From the NCBI GenBank assembly GCA_016234485.1, contig JACRBL010000001.1, positions 1 through 38,471 of the forward strand: 38,471 nt of DNA, written 5' to 3'. The DNA is from Chloroflexota bacterium. Lineage in GTDB: Bacteria; Chloroflexota; Anaerolineae; Anaerolineales; Villigracilaceae. The first letter of the stretch is position 1; each line of letters begins with the position of its first letter. The position numbers and the translations under genes were made by a program. The notes beneath the pieces are model-generated. The model was not told the origin of the DNA. It saw only the letters and a list, made by a program, of their open reading frames with translations, and made no database searches. Positions 6,334 through 14,603 of the stretch are shown here, piece after piece.

Positions 6334-9300
6334 CGAGCGTTGGCCTGAGGCTGGCTGTGGCGTAGTCGCCGCTGAAGAAACGCCAATAGTCGGCCGCGCC
6401 GTCATCGTTGTCATCCTTTGCGAAACGCAGGCGGAATTGCGTCAGCCCGGTTAGGTTGACTTTGCTCCAGGCCGCGCTAACCAAATTGACGCTGTACCAG
6501 CCCGAGGTCGGGGTGGCGCCGAAGGTTCCGGCCAGTAATTTGCAGTTAGCGGCGTTGTTGAAGTTGAAATCGGTCAACTGCAGGGCGGCGGTTGTGCCAA
6601 AGACGTTCTTGCAAACATCCACCTTCAAACCGTTGCCCCAGGAGAACGGGTTGTTGCCCATCAGCGCGCCATACGTTCTGATCTTGATCGTGACTTTGGT
6701 GATAACGGCGGTATCGGGTAGGCTGGCGGTGTTGAAGGAGAGGATGGAGCAATATTGTTTATCTGCCGCGCCATCGCCGAGGTTGAAGGTGGTGGCGGAG
6801 GCGTTCATCGTCCCACCCGCCGCGCTGGTTTCGGAAGATTCGAGAATCCAACCGTCGTGCGCGGCGCTTGAGATGAAGGTGAGAGGGGAAGCCTTGGTTT
6901 TGAACGACCAATAGAATCCATTGGAATGCGTGACGCCGCCAAGGTTGCGGGCGCGCACGTGCCAGTAATACCTGGTGTTGTATGCCAGACCGCTGAGCGT
7001 TTTGACGGTGGCCGCGCCGTTGTTGATCCATGTCGCGCAGGCGTTATCGTTGGTGGTGTCGTAGCAGTATTCGTAACTGACCGCGCCGACGCTGACCTGC
7101 CACGACAGAACGGGATTGAGAGGCTGATTCGCCGCGCCGTTCGTGGGCGCGGACTTGTTGAAAGCCGCGGGCGGATTCGGGACGGTCGTGAACGACCACC
7201 AGATGTTTTGGTTGGCTTGAATCGTTCCGTTTGAATTCGTTGCCCGCGCCTGCCAATAATAAGTTGTGGCATAGGTCAGGTTGTGTAACCCTGCAAACAT
7301 ATTAGCGCCGGCGCTCACCCAGGAAGTGTTGCATTGCCCATTGTTGCTGGTATCTATGCAATAGGAATAACTTTCGGCGTCCATGCTGGGACCCCACGAA
7401 AGCGTTGGCGCCTGCGGTTGACCCTGGGCGGCGTTCGGCGGGGATACCTTTGTGAGCGCGCCCGGCCACGACCAAACCGGGCTTTCGTATGCGCCCATGT
7501 CGCAAATGGCGCTGCCGTTCTTGTCTCCATCCACGGGGCGGGGCGCGCCTCGCTGATCCAGGTTGTTGACCGGGTCGGCTTGACAGACAGCGTTCGCCCC
7601 GGTGTCTATCGCCGGACTGCCGGGCAGTAAGGCCATGGTTTGGGTCGGGCCGCTATTATTTTGTAGAACGCCGAGCAGGGGATTGGTGTTGCTGAGCGAG
7701 TGGTTGGCGGCGGAAAAATTACAGGTGGAACCGGCATCCAGGTTGTGACCACCATCAATGATCGGGGTGGGAGTGGAACCATAGCCTCCGCAGTTTTCTC
7801 CGTGGGCGCTGTCGGCAAAAATCGAATTCTTGACCGTGAAAGTAGTGTAAGCGCTGAAAATCGCCGCGCCTTCCGACGCGGAATTGTTGGCAAAGGTCGA
7901 GTTGGTCACTTCCACCACGCTCCCGCTGGCATTGATCCCTCCTCCGCTGAAATAATCTGAACCAGAGATGGCCGTATTGTTCCAAAAAGTGCTATTGGCC
8001 ACGCTCAGGCTGCCGCTGGCAACATAGATGCCTCCGCTCAAATAGGCGATGTTGTTGGAAAACGTGGAACTGGCAATTTGCAGTGACCCTCCTTGCCTGA
8101 TGACAATTGGGGAGGTGGAATTATCACGGAAAGTGGAGTTGGTAATCGTGGCGCTTTTGTCAAAACTAATTTCTATGACTGCCCAATTGGGCGTGGTGTG
8201 TCCGCTGAAAGCGCTGTTGGTGATGGCCAGGCTGGCGCCATTGTGGTCAATGGCGCCAGCAGCGCACAGCTCTGCCCCACTGCTGGTATTGTCTGTGAAT
8301 TGACTATCTGCAATTGTCAGAACGCCTCCGTTGCTGATAGCCGCGCTTCCACATGTACCACGCGCTATAGCATGGTTTTGGTTGAAAAGGGTATCAGTAA
8401 TGGCGGCTGTTCCGAAATTCATAATTGCCCCAGCAGCATTGGCTGAATTGTCTAAAAAGATGTTGTTATGGATGGTTAGCTGGCCGGAATTATAGATAGC
8501 GCCGCCGATTGATTCATGGCTGGAAAGAGCAACAGCGCCTTTGGTGAGTGTCAGGTTTTCGAGGGTCAGGTTACCGGTATCTGCAATTTTGAAGAAACGA
8601 AATTCAGGCATGCCTGTTCCCTGGCTGCGTTGCAGGGTGGAGCCATTTCCAAAAATGGTTATGGTGGTGTTGATGACAGGCAGACCGTTTGCCGCCGCAT
8701 AGAGCGGGGTATTATCAGCCTCAATTAGGGTATAGATTGTCGCTGGCTGTAGTTGAATGCTGCTTGCGACGCCATCTGTTTCCGAAGCGCTCAGGGCATC
8801 GCGGAGCGTACAATGGCCTGAACCGCACAAGCCGTCCTTGCCGCCGGAAGTGGTATTGACCGAATAGGTCGGCCCGGCCTGGGGAATGTCGGTCTTAAAC
8901 GAGCGCCAAGCTTGATCATCCGCCCCGATCATTCCTCCCCCGTTGAAGGCTTGTACCTGCCAATAATAGGTGGTGTTTGCCGTCAGGTTGTTCAATTGTA
9001 CGGAGGTCTGGTATGTATCATCGCTCCAGGCCGCATCGCATTGATCGTTGTCGTCGGTATCAATGCAATATCGGTAATAATCCGCGCCCGCGCTCGCGCT
9101 CCAGGAAAGAGTCGGCCAGGGTGGTAGATTCTGCGATCCATCCGCGGGACCGATTTTCTGGAAGGATGCCGGGAGCGGGGGAGCGGTCGTAAATCGCCAC
9201 CAACCGCCATCGTATGTTGGATAGGTTGTCCCGCCCTGGTTCACGGCCCTCACCTGCCAATAATAGTTGGCGCTGTGGCTCAACCCGGAGATGGCCGCCG

Positions 9301-10477
9301 AGGGGGTCGCGCCAGCGTCCTGCCAGATTCCATCGCATTGATCGTTGTCGTTGGTGTCGTAACAATATTCGTAATATTCTGTTTCCGCGCTGGCATTCCA
9401 CAACAGGGTCAGGGATGTGGGCAGGTTAGTACTTTGATAATAGGGCCAATGCTTTGAAAAAGGACCGGGGGGATCGAATGTTGAAAAGGAACGCCATATT
9501 CCATTGTCAGCGTCTGTGTACCCGCCGGAGTTATAGGCGCGCGCCTGCCAGTAAAAAGTAACGTGGTTTGACAAACCTGAATACGTTCTGGATGTGTCTG
9601 TGCCGGTTGATACCCAACTGCTGCCATCACAACTCTGATTGTCGGTTGCGTCAACACAAATTTGATAGCTGGTGGCGGTATCGCTGGGTTCCCAGGAAAA
9701 AGTAACAGTCGTGCTGGTCAAGCTACCCTCTGCTGGCCCAATCTTGTTGAACCCAGTCGGGGGCGTGCCTGTGGTAAAGGTAAACCAGTCGCCGCCATTG
9801 GCCTGGGTGATGTCGCTGGGATTGACCGCCTCCACCTGCCAGTAATATGTGGTTTCAGGTTCCAGAACAGGCCATCCGGCAAACGTATAAGGAGTGACCG
9901 TCCAATTCGTGTCACACTGGTCGTTGTCAATCTCGTCAATGCACCACTCGTAATTGTAAACGTAACTGCTGGCTGTCCAGCCAATCCCACCGGCGTTGAT
10001 GGACTGGTTCGTTGCTCCGTCTGGCGGGTTGGTTTTGCTAAAAGCGCCAGGGGCAGGCAAAGGAGTCATGGCTGACCAGTTGCCGGAATGGGTAAACGTG
10101 CCGCAAGCCGATGGCTGGTTGGTGAAAGCATACGTGCCGGAAGCGGTTAAGTCCGATGCAAATTGACCTGTGAACGCAAAGTTCGTTCCCGTAAAACTGA
10201 ATTGACCGCCAGCAATCGCCCCCGGGCCATTCACGGTTTGGGTCATGGTAACAGTACAACTCGATGGAAAGGTGATTTGAATCGTCAGGGAAAAATTCGC
10301 CCACTGAGTTCCCCCCGATTGAACGATGAAAGATACGGGCTTTCCAAGGTGAGTGTAGCCCGACCAATTGCCATCCACAGGAACAGCGGATGCCAGAGAT
10401 AGTGATGACATCCAGCCTGATATCCCAAGCGCTAGGATGATGGCAACAAGCATTTTGAGTCCGAATTTTATGCTCAT
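6311..10477 (-). CDS. Giant secreted protein: Fn3-like repeats, beta-helix, DNRLRE-like domain
   Basis: A 1388-residue protein. The ATG at 10477 is chosen because GGAGGAAG precedes it; a longer frame would read through repeat DNA. After a signal peptide (about 1-30) and a beta-rich domain (to about 145) come four Fn3-like repeats of about 95 residues. Each has a conserved YCIDTDDNDQCD-like loop and a TTYYWQVRA strand. Residues about 565-1030 form a right-handed beta-helix (CTLRDAL, then many ITNSTF-type rungs) closing with an LDQRGAPR...DMGAYE motif, as in choice-of-anchor Q proteins. Two more Fn3-like repeats and a DNRLRE-like domain end the protein. It is probably an envelope or matrix protein binding polymer or cells. 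The repeated acidic DxDDNDxCD loops could bind calcium, and the paired cysteines could form disulfides. Confidence 0.87.
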   Translation of the reverse strand: MSIKFGLKMLVAIILALGISGWMSSLSLASAVPVDGNWSGYTHLGKPVSFIVQSGGTQWANFSLTIQITFPSSCTVTMTQTVNGPGAIAGGQFSFTGTNFAFTGQFASDLTASGTYAFTNQPSACGTFTHSGNWSAMTPLPAPGAFSKTNPPDGATNQSINAGGIGWTASSYVYNYEWCIDEIDNDQCDTNWTVTPYTFAGWPVLEPETTYYWQVEAVNPSDITQANGGDWFTFTTGTPPTGFNKIGPAEGSLTSTTVTFSWEPSDTATSYQICVDATDNQSCDGSSWVSTGTDTSRTYSGLSNHVTFYWQARAYNSGGYTDADNGIWRSFSTFDPPGPFSKHWPYYQSTNLPTSLTLLWNASAETEYYEYCYDTNDNDQCDGIWQDAGATPSAAISGLSHSANYYWQVRAVNQGGTTYPTYDGGWWRFTTAPPLPASFQKIGPADGSQNLPPWPTLSWSASAGADYYRYCIDTDDNDQCDAAWSDDTYQTSVQLNNLTANTTYYWQVQAFNGGGMIGADDQAWRSFKTDIPQAGPTYSVNTTSGGKDGLCGSGHCTLRDALSASETDGVASSIQLQPATIYTLIEADNTPLYAAANGLPVINTTITIFGNGSTLQRSQGTGMPEFRFFKIADTGNLTLENLTLTKGAVALSSHESIGGAIYNSGQLTIHNNIFLDNSANAAGAIMNFGTAAITDTLFNQNHAIARGTCGSAAISNGGVLTIADSQFTDNTSSGAELCAAGAIDHNGASLAITNSAFSGHTTPNWAVIEISFDKSATITNSTFRDNSTSPIVIRQGGSLQIASSTFSNNIAYLSGGIYVASGSLSVANSTFWNNTAISGSDYFSGGGINASGSVVEVTNSTFANNSASEGAAIFSAYTTFTVKNSIFADSAHGENCGGYGSTPTPIIDGGHNLDAGSTCNFSAANHSLSNTNPLLGVLQNNSGPTQTMALLPGSPAIDTGANAVCQADPVNNLDQRGAPRPVDGDKNGSAICDMGAYESPVWSWPGALTKVSPPNAAQGQPQAPTLSWGPSMDAESYSYCIDTSNNGQCNTSWVSAGANMFAGLHNLTYATTYYWQARATNSNGTIQANQNIWWSFTTVPNPPAAFNKSAPTNGAANQPLNPVLSWQVSVGAVSYEYCYDTTNDNACATWINNGAATVKTLSGLAYNTRYYWHVRARNLGGVTHSNGFYWSFKTKASPLTFISSAAHDGWILESSETSAAGGTMNASATTFNLGDGAADKQYCSILSFNTASLPDTAVITKVTIKIRTYGALMGNNPFSWGNGLKVDVCKNVFGTTAALQLTDFNFNNAANCKLLAGTFGATPTSGWYSVNLVSAAWSKVNLTGLTQFRLRFAKDDNDDGAADYWRFFSGDYATASLRPTLVIEYYVP

Positions 10478-10507
10478 GTCTTCCTCCGGAGAATTGTGTT
10501 TTTTGCT

Positions 10508-10595
10508 TACAGCACGTAATCCTAAAGGAAACATTCCTCGGAACGTAATACTCAATAATCAATTGGTGACGACTAGCCGCGCCCGCGTCTCCACT
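10508..10595 (-). pseudogene. DNRLRE 3' cassette remnant upstream of the giant gene
   Basis: The minus strand reads SGDAGAASRHQLIIEYYVP and runs on in frame as RNVSFRI, because the stop codon found in other copies is lost. The post-stop block to GTGCTGTAA follows. No gene body precedes it. It forms part of the 5' leader region of the 6311-10477 gene. Confidence 0.65.
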
Positions 10596-10650
10596 TTAGA
10601 GGCCAACGGCATTTCCATTGTACATCCTTTCACAAGAAAAATAACCAAAT

Positions 10651-10678
10651 AAAAAAGCCCCCGGGAAATCCCGGAGGC
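10651..10678 (-). terminator. Rho-independent terminator (minus strand)
   Basis: GCCTCCGGGA, loop of two, TCCCGGGGGC (one mismatch), then six T on the minus strand. It directly follows the stop at 10681 of the open fragment upstream, suggesting that fragment is a real gene end. Confidence 0.75.
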
Positions 10679-10680
10679 CT

Positions 10681-10830
10681 TCATTTCGAACTGTTCTTCG
10701 CCTGCGCTATCGGATCATCGGGGTGTAGTTCATTCCTGCGATTCTCCAGGTGGTCGCCGGTCTTGCCGATATTTTCGTTATTAACCACGCCGCCAAAGTA
10801 ATATTCCCCAAAAACTGTCCATATTGTTGG
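10681..10830 (-). pseudogene. Unidentified 3' gene fragment
   Basis: The minus-strand C-terminal sequence FGEYYFGGVVNNENIGKTGD, continuing to PDDPIAQAKNSSK and TGA, ends exactly at the terminator 10651-10678. This supports a genuine gene end. No start codon with a ribosome site is found upstream, and the reading frame beyond about 10830 loses protein character. I do not recognise the family. Confidence 0.35.
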
Positions 10831-10969
10831 CGTTGATTGCCCAATCATCGGCGTTGATTGATGGAATGGCTGCGACGCGATGCCAAGAAGATGGTCAAGC
10901 GCAAAGACAAAAAAGACCTCGCGTCCATCCTCCGCAAGGCCTCCACGCACCAATTTCCCAATCTACCAA

Positions 10970-12328
10970 CTACCGACTCCCAAACTCCCTCACCACGCGC
11001 GCCATATGCCGCGCGTGCTTCACATACAAGTCAATCCGAATATTCTCATTCGGCGCGTGCGCCTTCGTATCGGGATAGCCCAGTCCCGCCGTCGCGACGG
11101 GAAGTCCCAGCACATGCACGAAGGGATGGTTCGGGCCAGAGCCGCCCACCAGCGGGACGAGGCTCATCGGTTTCTCGTAAATTTCTTCGGCAGTTCCACA
11201 GACCAGTTGCACGAACTTGTCATCGGGATCGGTGCGGGCGGGCGCGTCGCCGCCGAGGTCGGTGATCTTGACGTCGGTGAAGCCGTGGGCGTCGAGATGG
11301 GCGCGCAGTTTGGCGAGGATGTCTTTCGGGTTCTGGTCAGGGACGAGGCGGAAGTCCACTTTGGCGGAAGCGCGGGCGGGCAGAACCGTCTTCGAGCCGG
11401 GGCCTTGATAGCCGCTGGTCAACCCGCAGATGGTGCAGGTCGGCGAGAAGACTTCCTCAATCTTGAGTTCGTTACCGCCCGTGAGTCCCTTGATGAAATA
11501 CGGCACGCCATAGCGCGATTTGTACTCCTCCGATGAATCCGCCAACTCGGACATCAACTGGCGATCGCGCGCGGAGGGCGGTTTCACGTTATCGTAGAAA
11601 CCTGGGATGAGGATGCGCTCATCCTCCCCTTTCAGCGTGTTCAGCGCCCAGACGAGTCGCCACGCCGCGTTCGGGAAGATGGAGCCGCCCGTCCCGGAGT
11701 GAACGTCGGACGAGAGCAAGTCCACCGTGAGTTCCACGTATTGAATCCCGCGCAGGCCGAGATATTGCATCGGCGTTTCGGTGTGATCCACGCCGCCGAA
11801 TTCCCAGATGCACGCGTCCGCTTTGAGCAAGTCGGTATTCTCGTGGATGAATTTCGACAAGTTGACGCTGGCGGTTTCCTCCTCGCCCTCCACGATGAAC
11901 TTCACGTTGCACGGAAGTTCGCCTTCGGCCAGCAACGCGTCCAACGCGAACAGGCGCGCCGCCAAATGGCCTTTGTCGTCGCTCACGCCGCGTCCGTACA
12001 TTTTTCCGTTGCGGATCTGCGGCTCGAATGGCGGCGTGTCCCACAACTCCAGCGGCTCGGGCGGTTGCACATCGTAGTGATTGTAGAACAGCAGGGTCTT
12101 GTCGCTCTTGCCCTTGCGCTCGGCCACCACCACAGGCGAACCCGCCGTCGGGTAGATTTGCGCGTCGAAGCCGCGCGCCCGCAACATGTCTGCCACCAGC
12201 GCGGCGCACTCTGGCAGTCCGATCTTCTGCGCGGAGATCGAAGGCTGGGCAACGAGTTTCGCAAGTTCGGCCAAACTTTTATCCATGTTGGCTTCGAGGA
12301 AAGAATCAACTTTTGTGTAGTCGCTCAT
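10970..12328 (-). CDS. M20 family metallopeptidase (dipeptidase-like)
   Basis: A 452-residue cytosolic zinc peptidase of the M20/ArgE/DapE family. Visible metal-site motifs are NHYDVQP (His84), GRGVSDDKG (Asp117) and EGEEE (147-151, catalytic Glu and metal ligand). The dimerisation or lid domain follows from about 200 (DVHSGTGG), and the C-terminal KAHAPNEN supplies the last histidine. Length and layout fit the CNDP-like dipeptidase branch that cuts dipeptides and similar amides, but the exact substrate cannot be told. The ATG at 12328 follows AAGGAG at 5 nt. It appears monocistronic, with the repeat 12355-12440 upstream. Confidence 0.92.
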   Translation of the reverse strand: MSDYTKVDSFLEANMDKSLAELAKLVAQPSISAQKIGLPECAALVADMLRARGFDAQIYPTAGSPVVVAERKGKSDKTLLFYNHYDVQPPEPLELWDTPPFEPQIRNGKMYGRGVSDDKGHLAARLFALDALLAEGELPCNVKFIVEGEEETASVNLSKFIHENTDLLKADACIWEFGGVDHTETPMQYLGLRGIQYVELTVDLLSSDVHSGTGGSIFPNAAWRLVWALNTLKGEDERILIPGFYDNVKPPSARDRQLMSELADSSEEYKSRYGVPYFIKGLTGGNELKIEEVFSPTCTICGLTSGYQGPGSKTVLPARASAKVDFRLVPDQNPKDILAKLRAHLDAHGFTDVKITDLGGDAPARTDPDDKFVQLVCGTAEEIYEKPMSLVPLVGGSGPNHPFVHVLGLPVATAGLGYPDTKAHAPNENIRIDLYVKHARHMARVVREFGSR

Positions 12329-12354
12329 GTTTTCTCCTTTTCAATTCTTGTGAC

Positions 12355-12440
12355 CGTCATTGCGAGGAGGGCGATCTCCCCGACGAAGCAATCTCCAAGT
12401 CGTGGAGGGGATTGCTTCGCGAAGAACGCTCGCAATGACG
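12355..12440. repeat. Palindromic intergenic repeat (BIME/MITE-like, 86 bp)
   Basis: Ends CGTCATTGCGAG and CTCGCAATGACG are perfect 12-bp inverted repeats. A second nested pair (GACGAAGCAATCTCC with GGGGATTGCTTCGC) lies inside. The arrangement is that of dispersed non-coding palindromic elements. It sits between the M20 and VTT genes. Confidence 0.75.
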
Positions 12441-12443
12441 GAA

Positions 12444-12983
12444 TCACTCAAAAAACCACTTCAGTGATGTATTCCCCGCATACGCGAACGCGGCCATCTT
12501 GATCGTCTGCCCGATCCAGCAGAACAACAAAAATTTCCAGACGGGCATTTTCGACGCGCCTGCCGCGATGCCTGCCAGATCAAAAAACGGATTCGGGATC
12601 GCGGCCAGCGCGGCCACTGCCCACCCGCCCCATCTCTGGACCTTTGGCTGGACGCGCGCGTACGCGGCCGTATTCTCCACGACGGCGCTTCCGCCAAAGC
12701 CCGCCAGGTATCCGCTCAACTCACCGAGCGCGCCGCCCATCCCTGCCGCCAACGCCACGCCCAGCGGATGGAACACGCTTCCCATCGCGAACACCACCGC
12801 CAGCCCAGGCGCAGGTAAAAAGACAGTCGCGTTCGCCAACAGCGCGATCAGGAAGATGCCAGGATACCCATACGCCGCGAACTCCTCCACGCGCTCGCGA
12901 ATGCTAAACACATACGCGCTGATGCCGATGACGGCGAGTACCGCGAGAATGCGAAGGATGGTTGTGCGCGTTTTCGTGTTCAT
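12444..12983 (-). CDS. VTT/DedA-family (SNARE-associated) membrane protein
   Basis: About 179 residues with the start at ATG 12983 (MNTKTRTT). A longer frame to 13046 adds 21 residues of unlikely composition. One N-terminal TM segment (about 8-26) is followed by the PF09335 core: YGYPGIFLIALLANATVFLPAPGL, a glycine-rich GGALGELSGYLAGFGG re-entrant region and NPFFDLAGIAAGASKM. Family members are implicated in lipid scrambling or undecaprenyl-phosphate transport; this member's cargo is unknown. No ribosome site is clear. The dispersed repeat at 12355-12440 follows the stop. Confidence 0.85.
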   Translation of the reverse strand: MNTKTRTTILRILAVLAVIGISAYVFSIRERVEEFAAYGYPGIFLIALLANATVFLPAPGLAVVFAMGSVFHPLGVALAAGMGGALGELSGYLAGFGGSAVVENTAAYARVQPKVQRWGGWAVAALAAIPNPFFDLAGIAAGASKMPVWKFLLFCWIGQTIKMAAFAYAGNTSLKWFFE

Positions 12984-13054
12984 TCTATGCGCGAGTACGT
13001 CGCACCTACCCTTAGGACAATGCCCATCGAGTCTGGTGCGACGCACTCTCTCGT

Positions 13055-13564
13055 TTAACTCTCAACAATCTCAACGCTGAGAATCTTCACGCCCGCATAT
13101 TCCGGCCTCTGCGGATCGCGCGGCTTGATCGCCATCAACACGTCCAGGCCTTCGATCACCTGACCGAAAACGCTGTGACGATTATCGAGATGCGGCGTCG
13201 GCACGTGCGTGATGAAGAACTGCGAGCCGTTGGTGCCAGGTCCCGCGTTCGCCATCGAGAGGACGCCCTGCTTGTCATGCTTCAACGAGGGATGGAATTC
13301 GTCCGCGAATTTGTAGCCGGGGCCGCCCGCGCCTGTCCCGGTCGGGTCGCCGCCCTGCGCCATAAAGTTGGCGATGACGCGGTGAAAGATGACGCCATCA
13401 TAATATCCCTGGCGGGCAAGAAAGACAAAGTTATTCACCGTCTTCGGCGTCTTATCCGCGAACAATTCAATCACCATCGTACCGACATCGGTCTTCATGT
13501 GCGCGGTGTATTTCTTCTTCGAGTCAATTTCCATCGCGGGCGGGGTTTTCCATTGCATTGTCAT
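13055..13564 (-). CDS. Cyclophilin-type peptidyl-prolyl cis-trans isomerase
   Basis: A 169-residue cyclophilin with no signal peptide, so cytoplasmic. It catalyses cis-trans isomerisation of Xaa-Pro bonds. Hallmarks are [17 protein letters not shown] (active-site Arg and QGGD), [23 protein letters not shown] and GSQFFIT, then [18 protein letters not shown] lies 7 nt before the ATG at 13564; a second ATG two codons later is less well placed. The upstream spacer to 13683 is short-period repeat DNA. Confidence 0.95.
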   Translation of the reverse strand: MTMQWKTPPAMEIDSKKKYTAHMKTDVGTMVIELFADKTPKTVNNFVFLARQGYYDGVIFHRVIANFMAQGGDPTGTGAGGPGYKFADEFHPSLKHDKQGVLSMANAGPGTNGSQFFITHVPTPHLDNRHSVFGQVIEGLDVLMAIKPRDPQRPEYAGVKILSVEIVES

Positions 13565-13591
13565 TCAATATCTCCTTGGGGGTGGGGTAAG

Positions 13592-13683
13592 TAGACACGT
13601 ATACAAGTACACCGTAAACAGGTACACACGGAATACGCAATACTCGACTATCCGACTATCAGACCAGCGACTATTAGACTAAC
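13592..13683. repeat. Short-period low-complexity spacer
   Basis: Blocks of GTACAC/GTAGACACG, then GAATACGCAATAC, then GACTATC units follow one another. The last block supplies the final LV and stop codons of udk (TTAGTCTAA). Twenty bases at 13618-13637 match 37578-37597 exactly in reverse complement. Confidence 0.65.
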
Positions 13684-14297
13684 AGAGCCTCAATCCTCGC
13701 CACCACCATATCCAGCGCGGCCACGTTCATGCCTCCTTCGGGGATGATGACATCCGCGTAGCGCTTGGACTGTTCCACAAACTCCAAATGCATCGGGCGG
13801 ACGGTATTGAGGTATTGCTTCACGACCATATCCACGGTGCGGCCGCGCTCGGCGATGTCACGTTGGATGCGGCGGATGAGGCGGATATCCGAGTCGGTGT
13901 CTACAAAAATTTTCACGTCGCAGATCTCGCGCAGGGCGGGTTCCACAAAGATGAGGATGCCCTCCACGAGGATCACGCCGCGCGGCTGGACGGTGTACGT
14001 CTGCTCCGTGCGGCTGTGATGCGCGAAATCGTATATCGGGACCTCGACGGATTGCCCACTTTTCAATTGCTCGATGTGTTTGATGAGCAATTCCGTTTCG
14101 AGCGAGTTAGGATGATCAAAATTGACCTCGGCTCGCTGGGTGGGCGGAAGTCCGCTCAGGTCTTTGTAGTAGGCATCGTGTTGAAGGAAGGCGATGCGAG
14201 AGGGGCCGACGCGTTGCAAAATCTCCTGCGCGACGGTGGTCTTTCCCGAACCTGATCCGCCCGCAATGCCAATGACGAGAGGCGTGGAATGAGTCAT
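13674..14297 (-). CDS. udk: Uridine kinase
   Basis: About 207 residues. It phosphorylates uridine or cytidine in pyrimidine salvage. The P-loop GGSGSGKTT lies at 13-21, followed by LQHDAYYKD, the substrate-site NFDHPNSLET, PIYDFAHHSRT and RRIQRDIAERGRT, all typical of Udk. The ATG at 14297 is preferred to an upstream in-frame codon at 14324 because TATAAT at 14304-14309 lies only 6 bp before it. The mRNA may therefore be leaderless. The last codons lie in low-complexity repeat DNA. Confidence 0.95.
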   Translation of the reverse strand: MTHSTPLVIGIAGGSGSGKTTVAQEILQRVGPSRIAFLQHDAYYKDLSGLPPTQRAEVNFDHPNSLETELLIKHIEQLKSGQSVEVPIYDFAHHSRTEQTYTVQPRGVILVEGILIFVEPALREICDVKIFVDTDSDIRLIRRIQRDIAERGRTVDMVVKQYLNTVRPMHLEFVEQSKRYADVIIPEGGMNVAALDMVVARIEALLV

Positions 14298-14303
14298 GCC
14301 TCG

Positions 14304-14309
14304 ATTATA
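14304..14309 (-). promoter_or_regulatory. -10 box for a possibly leaderless udk transcript
   Basis: A perfect TATAAT on the minus strand ends 6 bp before the udk ATG, so transcription would start at or next to the start codon. No good -35 is seen. Confidence 0.5.
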
Positions 14310-14370
14310 CCCTTGCAGAAACAAAGAACCCCGCCTTCCAAAGAAAATGAGGTTCTGACCTTACTTTGTT

Positions 14371-14395
14371 CGCCCAGCAGTTGAACTGCTGGGCG
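14371..14395. repeat. 11-bp perfect hairpin
   Basis: CGCCCAGCAGT, loop TGA, ACTGCTGGGCG. It lies between the DUF2892 stop at 14406 and udk. Without a T-run it is a weak terminator at best, and it resembles the CAGTTGGACTG-type hairpins at 34415-34451. Confidence 0.6.
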
Positions 14396-14405
14396 AGGGA
14401 TCTAT

Positions 14406-14603
14406 TTACGTCTTTTTTGTCCGCTCGCGCCACCACCCTGTCACCGCGCGCCAGATGGGACAACGATCATAGAATCCCAGAAACGCCAGCAACGCTCCCA
14501 GCGCGATCACCAACCAACTGCCGCCGTTGATTCCAACGAGGGCGATCACCGTCCCAGCGCCGATACGAAAAATGCGATCCAACGGGCGGAGCGCGATCTG
14601 CAC
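14406..14603 (-). CDS. DUF2892-like two-helix membrane segment, out of frame with thioredoxin
   Basis: The frame encodes RPLDRIFRIGAG, two hydrophobic helices (about 16-45) and DRCPIWRAVTGWW, matching the shape of DUF2892 (YgaP-type) membrane domains, here 65 residues from a GTG at 14603. It overlaps the end of the thioredoxin frame by 58 bp and is shifted by one base relative to it. Either it is a separate overlapping gene with a weak site, or it was the C-terminal domain of a thioredoxin fusion broken by a frameshift near 14630-14640. Confidence 0.55.
   Translation of the reverse strand: MQIALRPLDRIFRIGAGTVIALVGINGGSWLVIALGALLAFLGFYDRCPIWRAVTGWWRERTKKT

Noticed and set aside
10861..11265. 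Plus-strand frame beginning MEWLRRDAKKMVKRKDKK
   Set aside because: The first 30 residues look protein-like, but no ribosome site exists and the frame runs antisense into the M20 gene. At most a tiny remnant.
11699..12502. Long open frame antisense to the M20 peptidase gene
   Set aside because: Shadow of a GC-rich gene; arginine- and histidine-rich composition, no ribosome site, and the M20 frame has clear motifs. The same applies to antisense frames at 15125-16015, 22887-23699 and 28866-30017.
14371..14395. Terminator of the thioredoxin/DUF2892 region
   Set aside because: The stem is perfect, but neither strand has a T-run beside it; kept only as a spacer hairpin.
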